This document shows positions 1 to 7,700 of a DNA stretch of 14,101 nt, in pieces. Source of the DNA: Ichthyophonus hoferi (taxonomy: Eukaryota; Opisthokonta; Ichthyosporea; Ichthyophonida; Ichthyophonidae); the NCBI GenBank assembly GCA_002751075.1, contig NAOQ01000292.1, forward strand, positions 73,116-87,216, given 5' to 3'. Under the pieces are notes generated by a model, which saw only the letters and a program-made list of their open reading frames with translations, was not told the origin of the DNA and did not search any database. The first letter of the stretch is position 1. Each line of letters opens with the position of its first letter. The translations under genes and the position numbers were made by a program.

Positions 1-830
1 AATTCTAATAGTGTTAAATACAAAAAGTACTCTATTAAATGTCCCAAATCATATGCAACTATATATAACCTCAATAAGGACATAATGGTATTTAAGTATT
101 GTAGCAAGATCAAATAATTCTAGTGGGTCTCTCTGATCTATCATGAGTGTGATTGGCTGATGCGAATATGTATGATTACCTCCATTTGAGTTATTGGTTA
201 TTGAACTTCACAAGTTTGGTGTTAACTAGAAATATTAGCACCGGCCATTAAGTGAAGTACAAAAGAAAACTAATTTTAATAATAAAGGACCTGCTCTCAC
301 ACACGCTGTATCTACAGTAAATACGAGGTTCTTGTAAACGTATAGAATACTTTGTATTCAATTATATATATATATGTAATATATACATCAATATTGTAAT
401 GTCTAATCTACCACTGGCTCTTGTATACGATAATCAGTGTTCAACTCGCTCACTCATTTAGAAATTAGAAAACCACTTACTGAGAGTAGATAGTGATTAA
501 TAGCGTTTATATATATAGCAACAAAGCTGCACTTAGTAATCGATCAGATTGTGCAATTTCTACATTTGAACCAAAGTGCACCAAAGCATCTATCCTTTCT
601 AAATAAGAACAGAGATATACTTACTACAGTCAGTTACCTAGAGAGTTGGTATATGGGCCTTTAATAGAGCCTCTGGCACAACAACTGAGCCTTAAAGACA
701 GATCTGATCAAGCAGCTGTCACTTACACTGGTCAAACATCATTAACCACTACCAATTATGCAATTGAAAATCCCGACAGCTGTGTACAAGTCAATAGAAC
801 TGACACAGATTCTGATAAATAAAATTAATT
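1..830 (+). repeat. Left arm of a large imperfect inverted duplication
   Basis: This stretch matches the reverse complement of about 2190-2950 almost from end to end, with many substitutions and small indels. Anchors seen by eye include the block around 118-160 against 2840-2885, the block around 390-475 against 2545-2625, the block around 530-625 against 2400-2475, and the exon at 642-822 against 2193-2382. Similarity is highest in the exon (about 90 percent of bases) and clearly lower outside it. The match reaches the first base, so the true outer end lies outside the window. There are no clean terminal repeats or target-site duplications, so an old tail-to-tail gene duplication is more likely than a fold-back transposon. 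Confidence 0.85.
642..822 (+). CDS. 3'-terminal exon of an unrecognised gene, copy A
   Basis: The product is not recognised. The exon begins after an AG acceptor at 640-641. It reads GAG TTG GTA TAT from 643, encodes 59 residues (starting ELVYGP, containing CVQVNRTDTDSD) and ends at TAA 820-822. The copy at 2193-2382 on the opposite strand has the same frame, the same acceptor position and 45 of 58 aligned residues identical, which is the main reason to call it coding. The peptide is polar and Thr/Asp-rich, has one Cys and no membrane segment. No upstream exon is certain. A start-like ATGTCTAAT conserved in both arms (near 400 and 2606) could begin an earlier exon, but its frame is not well kept. 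It could also be a pseudogene fragment. Confidence 0.5.
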
Positions 831-2189
831 TAGCTGTTGCAATAAAGTCCTATTATGACAGTAGAATGTATAGCCTGGTTCGACCGCATATGACCTGATA
901 GTAATGATCTCATAGTTCATCTTCGTATGAAGTGGCCATCCTTCCACCTATCACAGTCAATTCTATATTTAGCACACTAATCGTGAGCCATAAAAGGATG
1001 TAGCCCAACCCAATATATGTCTTTTGAGCTTGTATATTTGTGTATGTACCTGTACATAAGATATGATAGTGTATTAGAATATCAAATGGTATGACATGAT
1101 AGTAAGCTACAACTTCTTGTAATATGATAATATATTATAATAGTATGTTATCATATGATATATAATATAATATAAGCTATGCTAAAATAGGAATATTTAA
1201 TTAATTTAAGTATTTCTTAATCTAACTATAACCATTTAAAAAAAGGTTGGTGCAATCTATTGGTGTTAATGGCCATTGAAGATGGTTAATCAAATTTGAA
1301 CCAGACAATGACATAGGTTCTGTGACCATGTAAATAAGCCATTTCAGATCATATGTTTTGGGTCTATATAAAATATTACTTAGGTATTCTGCCTAAGACA
1401 GTCCTTCTGACCTGTTCAATAATATAAGTATGTCTAAGCATATCTGCACTCCATGTATGCAAAGAGACACATAAAAATGTCTCTTAACTCAATATTTTCT
1501 CTCCTTCTAAATAAATATAAGTCATGGGAGCACTCTTGCTTTTACTTATTATTTCCAACATGGTAGTGGATAAAACTTAAATAGTCTATCACAGTTACAA
1601 AACCTGGTATTTTTATTAAGTTAACGATCCATGAATGCTAAAAAATACTTCATTCCAACTCTACATACATACACTGACTTCTATGTGTGGAGAATCAATT
1701 TCATTACATTGCCACACTGTCTTCAAATATGAATTTAAAATAATCTCATTTCCAACTTTAAAGTGACATCATGGTAATGCACGAAATAACTGAGCGACAC
1801 CTACATATCACTTCAGTCACTAGTCACCAGCTGCCATACACCGGAGTCTACAACAGAGCCAGAACCAGAGTGAGCAGGAACATTTAACATACAGTTTGTT
1901 AAACTGTCTTTCATTGTTTTTTTTACATTGGGTGTCATGCCATAATCACTTCTGAATCTTATCAGGAATTATATAGTTTATTTAGTGAGTCACAAGTCTA
2001 CAGTTAAGCAGTTATCATGTTAAGATTCTTTTTATATTTCTTTTTCATCTTTTTTATGCTCTAGATGAAATAATCTGCCTAGGCCAAGGGAGTGTTAAAA
2101 CAGGAATATTCTATTAAGGCAGTTTTGGATCACAAGGATAGTTTTCCTGATCAAAAGAAGAGCAAATATATTGAAATGTTTTATGTCTT
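823..2189. other. Spacer between the inverted arms, no gene recognised
   Basis: This is AT-rich sequence between the two convergent exons and probably holds both 3' flanks. An ATAT/TAATAT-rich patch lies near 1120-1180. A less AT-rich island lies at about 1788-1880. A small perfect hairpin, ACAGTTT-GTT-AAACTGT, lies at 1891-1907. I found no convincing reading frame, RNA gene or mobile element. Confidence 0.6.
1891..1907. repeat. Short perfect inverted repeat
   Basis: ACAGTTT and AAACTGT form a 7-bp stem around a 3-base loop. It lies beside the GC-richer island in the spacer. Its function is unknown and chance is possible. Confidence 0.35.
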
Positions 2190-2950
2190 TTGTTATAATA
2201 AAAATGTATCAGAATCTGTGTCAGTTCTATTGACTTGTACACAGATGTCAGGATCTCCAATTGCATAACTGGTAGTGGTTATTGTTGCTTGACCAGTGTA
2301 AGTAATAGCTGCTTGATCAAATCTGTTTTCAAGGCTCAGTTGTTGTACTAGGGGTTCTATTGAAGGCCCATATACCAACTCTCTAATAATTATATTTCTG
2401 TTTTAATTTAGAAGGGATAAATGTTTTATGTGCTTGGATGTGTATGTGGAAATCACACAATGAGATTGATCATTAAGCAGAGATATGTCCCTATGTAAAT
2501 AAATACCATTCTTCCTATCTAGTGTTAGTTGTCAGTTCTCTGACTTATGAACAGCGAGAGGGCTGAACACAACACTGATTATTGCACGTGAGTACCAAAG
2601 GTGGATTAGACATTACAATAACAATGTGATTATTACAAATATATAATAAAATGCAAAATATTTTTATGTTTAAGAACTTTATAGTTGTTATTTTTATTGC
2701 ATATCTATAAGTGGGACTGGCAGTATTAACTTTTGTTTTCTTCTATACTTCGAGTTATTGCCAGTGTTGTTAACTTCCTAGTTAACTCCAATGTTACTAA
2801 GTTCAATAGCCTAAATGAAGCTAATCATAAACATTCATATTAGCTAATCCAACTCACGATAGATCACAGAGACCAACTAGAATTGTCTGCTAAATTACCA
2901 CATTTCCTCATTTATGTAATAGTGTTCATATATCATATACCATGACAAGA
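2190..2950 (-). repeat. Right arm of the inverted duplication
   Basis: Read on the minus strand, this parallels 1-830 in the same order: acceptor-bounded exon nearest the spacer, then the upstream conserved blocks. The match weakens beyond about 2890 and is hard to follow past 2950. The transposase begins about 160 bases further on, so the element may have landed just outside, or within, the former duplicated tract. See the left arm for the anchor blocks. Confidence 0.85.
2193..2382 (-). CDS. 3'-terminal exon of an unrecognised gene, copy B
   Basis: This is the opposite-strand partner of the exon at 642-822. On the minus strand an AG acceptor at 2384-2383 precedes the exon. The frame runs GAG TTG GTA TAT and ends at TAA 2195-2193, giving 62 residues that end TDSDTFLL. 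The last few residues differ from copy A, where the stop comes four codons earlier. Over the 58 shared codons I count 18 base differences, 13 of which change the residue, so there is little sign of selection for protein sequence. No Met lies at the 5' end, which fits an internal or terminal exon rather than a complete small gene. Product unknown. Confidence 0.5.
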
Positions 2951-3113
2951 ATTAATTTAGTTATTGTCTAGGCTTTGATTGAAGCTTCTTGCACATTGTA
3001 ATCCTGTAATGAAATCTGTTAGTTCAAATGTTCTTCTTGTTATCTATAGTACTTAATATGGTTTTCAAAAGATTATAATTCTTTTAAAATAAAAAGAATG
3101 CCTCAAAAAATAT
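2951..3113. other. Left flank of the transposase, no terminal repeat recognised
   Basis: This short AT-rich stretch lies between the right inverted arm and the 3' end of the transposase. I compared it with the reverse complement of 4128-4330 for terminal inverted repeats. Only a weak TTCTTnnAAAA-type resemblance appeared (near 3079 and 4160), not enough to define element ends. Confidence 0.4.
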
Positions 3114-4127
3114 TTATATAATTGGTTCTCTTCTTTCCGATTGCATTAAGTGTCCCTCCATTTGATGATAAAAACTACCACAGTGTCCAGCTGTGATCTC
3201 CAAAAACTTTAAGTTCATTATCCTCCTCAACTCCACTTCACTTCTACATTCTGATTTAATAACTAAATTCTTCCAAACCAAAAAAACATTTTGAATAATA
3301 TTTAAATAAGGTGAAAAAGGTGGAAGATAAAATAGGTTTAGATTCAAGGACTGAATAACAGATTGAAGGCAGGAAAAGCAATGTATCTTTGCGTTGTCAA
3401 GGATAAACACAGGATTAGCAATTTCTTTTTCATCACACATCCTTTTTATATCTACCAAACAAGCCATGAAATCTTTTCCATTAACTACTCTATCATGAAT
3501 TTTGTGATATATGAGACCATATCTATTCGCAGCTGCAAAGATCGAAATATTTCTTCTTCGTGGCATGGCAACAGAAACATATGTGGATATTCCATTGCGG
3601 GATCTTTTTTTTTTCTGTCGGGTGCAGACTGAAAATCCAACTTCATCACAAAATATGAAGTTTTTATCATTAATATTTTGCTCCAGCATCCTGAACCGAT
3701 TGGCATAATCAAAACGCTTTTCAAGTGTAGTTTCATCATTTTTAAACTCCGGTGCAGGTACTAGGCTTTTAATTGTGTAATGAAAACCTAATAAGATCCT
3801 TTCTATGGCGGAAGATGAGACACCTATAGAAAATTTCTCTTGCACCATTGCTGTAAGATCAGAAAGTCTCAAGAGGCAATTATTGTTGACCCAGGTAAGT
3901 AGTTCTAGCTTCTGCTCAGATGAGAGTTTTGATCTTCTATCCCCGCCTCTAGGCCGCACAGCAGTTGTATTCAATTCTTTGAATCTCTTTACAATTTTAT
4001 AAACCGTTTGGTAGTTTAATTCTAAGGCCTCCGCAATATTCTTAGCAGATACGCCTTCAAGAGTTTTATTCTCTATCCTCCTTCTATCCTCCTTGCTTAC
4101 GTGACGATAGCTTCTGACGCCTGACAT
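3114..4127 (-). CDS. Tc1/mariner-IS630 superfamily transposase, probably inactive
   Basis: A 337-residue open frame from ATG at 4127 to a stop at 3114, the usual length for this superfamily. Residues about 10-55 look like a helix-turn-helix (GVSAKNIAEALELNYQTVYK). A basic linker (RPRGGDRRS, 58-66) and a second helix-turn-helix (about 68-115) follow, a layout typical of transposases that bind terminal repeats. The DDE/D domain shows D161 in CDEVGF and D244 in ILDNAKIH. The third motif, YLPPFSPYLNIIQN, lies 35 residues after D244, where the D34E class has PxxSPxLNPIEN. The expected catalytic Glu is Gln279 (codon CAA), so cut-and-paste activity is probably lost although the frame is intact. There is no intron. 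It is a plain DNA transposon copy on the strand opposite to the downstream gene. Confidence 0.9.
   Translation of the reverse strand: MSGVRSYRHVSKEDRRRIENKTLEGVSAKNIAEALELNYQTVYKIVKRFKELNTTAVRPRGGDRRSKLSSEQKLELLTWVNNNCLLRLSDLTAMVQEKFSIGVSSSAIERILLGFHYTIKSLVPAPEFKNDETTLEKRFDYANRFRMLEQNINDKNFIFCDEVGFSVCTRQKKKRSRNGISTYVSVAMPRRRNISIFAAANRYGLIYHKIHDRVVNGKDFMACLVDIKRMCDEKEIANPVFILDNAKIHCFSCLQSVIQSLNLNLFYLPPFSPYLNIIQNVFLVWKNLVIKSECRSEVELRRIMNLKFLEITAGHCGSFYHQMEGHLMQSERREPII
3114..4127 (-). mobile_element. DNA transposon (Tc1/mariner-IS630 type), ends undefined
   Basis: The element is defined here only by its coding region. No terminal inverted repeats or TA target duplication could be picked out on either side by eye, so the real element is probably somewhat longer, or its ends have decayed. 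An intact 337-codon frame with decayed ends and a substituted catalytic residue suggests a moderately recent arrival. Confidence 0.65.
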
Positions 4128-4597
4128 GATGGTTCTGTATGCAAACTTTGAATGCTATTTTTTAAGAACACCTCTCTTTCAATTTTATACTTCACTTATG
4201 CTACATAACATCTCACCATCATGCATGTCATTATAGTTACATAAATACATACCTATATATACATATCTAATATTGGTGACTAGCTCATCTAACTAAACAG
4301 ATGGCTATTAATCACATACCGCTCTCCTATATAAGTAAATCGAGTTGTCTATAGTAGACGGTCATCTAAACTTACTATAAGCTAACTTTCTACTGGCTAG
4401 ATTCCACATTATTTAAAGGAAACCAATCCGATAAAAACAGAACGATTTCAATTGGCTATTCACAATCAATAAGAGTTGTCCAATTAAAAAGCAAGTACGC
4501 GAGTTACTATTTTGGATATTATTTTAGTTTATTTTGTTACTATTCTTATTATCATTGTATACTCTTGTTATTGATTGTATATAAGCTGTGTACTAAA
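4128..4597 (+). promoter_or_regulatory. Intergenic region with the probable chorismate synthase promoter
   Basis: About 470 bases separate the divergent transposase start from the chorismate synthase ATG. A TATATAAG box lies at 4328-4335. Three CCAAT boxes lie at 4423-4427, 4451-4455 (reverse) and 4480-4484, a spacing usual for NF-Y-type promoters. A second TATATAAG at 4578-4585 ends only 12 bases before the ATG, too close to act as a TATA box for this start. In such AT-rich DNA, TATA matches are weak evidence; the CCAAT cluster is somewhat better. The 3' part of the transposon may occupy the left side. Confidence 0.4.
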
Positions 4598-4703
4598 ATG
4601 AGTACGTTTGGACGATACTTTCGTGTGACTACCTTTGGTGAATCTCATTGTAAAGGTGTAGGTTGTATTGTGGATGGCATTCCACCTAGGCTACCATTGA
4701 CAG
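4598..4703 (+). CDS. Chorismate synthase exon 1
   Basis: Encodes residues 1-35 and the first base of codon 36, including the whole of signature 1 with His17. The ATG is chosen because [17 protein letters not shown] is the standard N terminus of the family. The donor is GTAATC at 4704. Confidence 0.93.
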
Positions 4704-7700
4704 GTAATCATTAACATTAACATTATATCAAAGCATATATCATATAGTCGTGTCATGCATAAAGATAACTAAGTAATCCTTACTCTATCCATTTTCGTTC
4801 TTCTTAAAGTATTCTTGCCTTTTAGATTCCATACCCTCTTATTATTATCCAGATATATGTATAATATATCTCGAATGCTATTCCTTTCTTCACATTAAGC
4901 ACATATTTATTAACCACATAGAACGTATCAAATGCGTACACACACATACACACACAAGTTTTTTTCTATGTATAAATTCAGTGACTATTATATTTTAGGA
5001 AGCCGTCTCTCCCACTAAGTTTTTTTATTTTTTTATTTTATTTTATTTTACAGAGAAGGATGTGCAACCTCAACTCACTCGAAGGAGACCAGGGCAGAGT
5101 AGTATTACAACACCGGTAGGGGGAAGAGAGGGATGAGGGAGAGTAGTTATATATATACATATACATATGCAAATATATTATAAGGGGGTTAAAACGAAGA
5201 AAATAAGAGAGAGAGAGAGAAAAAAGATTAGTATAGGAATTGGCAATGGAATTAATAATATTTGAATACCTGTGTGAAGATATTAACTGTGTATGTATGG
5301 TAGAATCGCATTTTAATCTAACAGAGCTCACAAGGTAACCTGGTTTAGCAAATTTTAATGTTTATAGTCCATCAATTAGGTGTTAGCTTTAAAGTAAAAT
5401 TTGGAGTGCTATTATAATTTTAAATATATAGTATCAGATATAATATTTGTAATTTTAATTTTTTGGTTTTTTGCTATTGGTTTACCCTGATGGATTTTTA
5501 AATATAATTAGTAACGGGATAAGATGGAAAGGGTTGCTATGATGACTATGTAAACCATTACTATATATGATTGGACTAGACATGTACTGGGAATAATTCT
5601 TAGCTAATAGGCCTACAATATAACCTTATTTAATATACAATATAACTCTATTTAGTATACAATATAACCTTATTTAGTAACCAAGGGATGTTGGGTGATG
5701 CAGAGAAATGAAAAGGACCGAGTTACCATCATGTCTGGGACGGAAAAGGGTAAGTAAGTTTGTGATGAAACATTTTCATAATTGTGGGTTGTTGTTATCC
5801 TTACTACTACTATGCTACTATGTACTACCTTCTAACATTTAAATATAAATCTTTTAATCATTATAATAACTGCTATCCCGTATGGATCAATTAAAATAAA
5901 TGAAAGCTCTCTCTGAAGCAAGATCACTAGTAAAATCTACAATTATTCCTTTTAACCAATCCGTTAGCGCACTGATAAGGAGTTGTAAATGTAAACTTAC
6001 CTGCACCACTCATATTGATACCAATTAAGCCAATCATAAACTTTATACGAACCCTAGTAGTTAGTAGTTATTTATAATTAACATCTCTAATGCAGGTCTG
6101 ACATTGGGTACTCCTATTGCAATGATCGTAATGAATGAAGATCAAAAACCTGGGGACTACAAGGAAATGAGCAATGGTAAGTCTAAATATAAATTAAAAA
6201 AGGTGGTGTAAGCATTTTATTGGTGCATACGTTATTATCGATTGATGTGTATGTCAGTTATTTTTGTTGGTCGCTTTGAAATTGCATCGGCAACTATAAT
6301 TATAATATATAATGCTATGTAATAGTATGGCAATATAGTAATATATTGTATAATAATTTCTAATAAATTTTTAAAAAAACTTTAATATTTCCTATCATAA
6401 TATATAATACCAATATCTCCTACTATACTATACTACTGTACTACTGTACTACTGTACTACTATAACATATAATAATAATATACCGTACCACACTATCATG
6501 CAGTTCCCAGGCCGTCTCATGCGGACTATACTTACCTTGAAAAGTATGGTATCCACTCTAGTAGTGGTGGTGGGCGGTCATCTGCTCGTGAGACATTGGG
6601 TAATTTATTTTATTCTTCTACATATGTATTTATGATTTATGATTTATGTATCCAATCCATATTTCGCTATTAATTTTGTAGCCAATGGCTATCTGTGACT
6701 CCTGTCTATATGTGGCTGTGATTGTACATATATGATATTTTATATGTAATCTAATAATATTACAGAATGTATAATATAATATAATATTGAAGGACTTAAT
6801 ATAACTTGTTATTCTCTAAGATTGTTTATAGTATAACAAAATAAGAGATAAAGTGCAATATTTTAAACTTTTAAATGTGGTATTAATGTAATACTAATTA
6901 TAATATACATAACCACTCATAATTGGTACATAAAATATAGAGGTGGTTATAGTTGTTATATAAAACATATGTGCAATAACTATATATACATATATCTATA
7001 TATGCAGGTCTGCTTGTATAGGATGACCAATAAAACTCTATTTATAATTCTAATTGGATTTTTTGATTGGTTCCAGGTCGGGTGGCGGCGGGGGCAGTAG
7101 CTGAGAAATGGCTAAAGATGCAGTTTAATATTGAAATTGTAGGATTTGTAACGTACGTATAGTTATTCTTATATATGTATATCTATGTGTTCATGCATGA
7201 GTGTATGTTTGTATCTTTTATATATATACCTATGTAGGTATATATGTATATATATATAGAATATATAATATAACAATGGTTTTACTATAATATATATAAT
7301 AACATAATTTAAAATAGTATAGTATATTATAATATATGTTTGTTTATAATAATAGTCATCTTCTATATATCCTATTTAGCATATCATTAATTACACCCAA
7401 TCATATACCCAGGGGAGTAGGAAATATCCGTATGCCTATGACAGATGATCTCTTGGAATCTGTCAATCGATCCATGGTTGATAGCAACGTCATTCGATGC
7501 CCTGATCTTTCCTTATGCAATCAAATGGAGCAGGTATGATTGGTTGGCTTATAGAGCATGATTATATTTAATACTATGTTATATATACATGTAATGTAAT
7601 GTATTGTATTTGATTATTTAAAATCATGCTATATCACATGGAAAGATAGTGTTGGTTATTTGATTGCCTAATGTGTACCAATCATTTCCGACAGTTGGTG

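Noticed and set aside
100-160. Short conserved frame ILVGL-DLS followed by a stop in both inverted arms
   Set aside because: Only about ten codons, in a block of ordinary arm similarity; too short to separate from chance.
1-2950. Fold-back transposon or LTR-type element made of the two arms
   Set aside because: The arms are inverted, not direct, and lack sharp ends, target duplications and element proteins. Exon-containing convergent gene copies explain them better.
3040-4200. Terminal inverted repeats for the transposon
   Set aside because: Only a weak AT-rich resemblance near 3079 and 4160, with no consistent repeat and no TA duplication that could be trusted.
4578-4585. TATATAAG as the TATA box of chorismate synthase
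   Set aside because: It ends 12 bases before the start codon, so the usual start of transcription would fall inside the coding region. The match is probably chance in AT-rich DNA.
5038-5331. 97-residue minus-strand open frame
   Set aside because: It overlaps exon 2 of chorismate synthase in antisense and translates simple-sequence DNA; a shadow frame.
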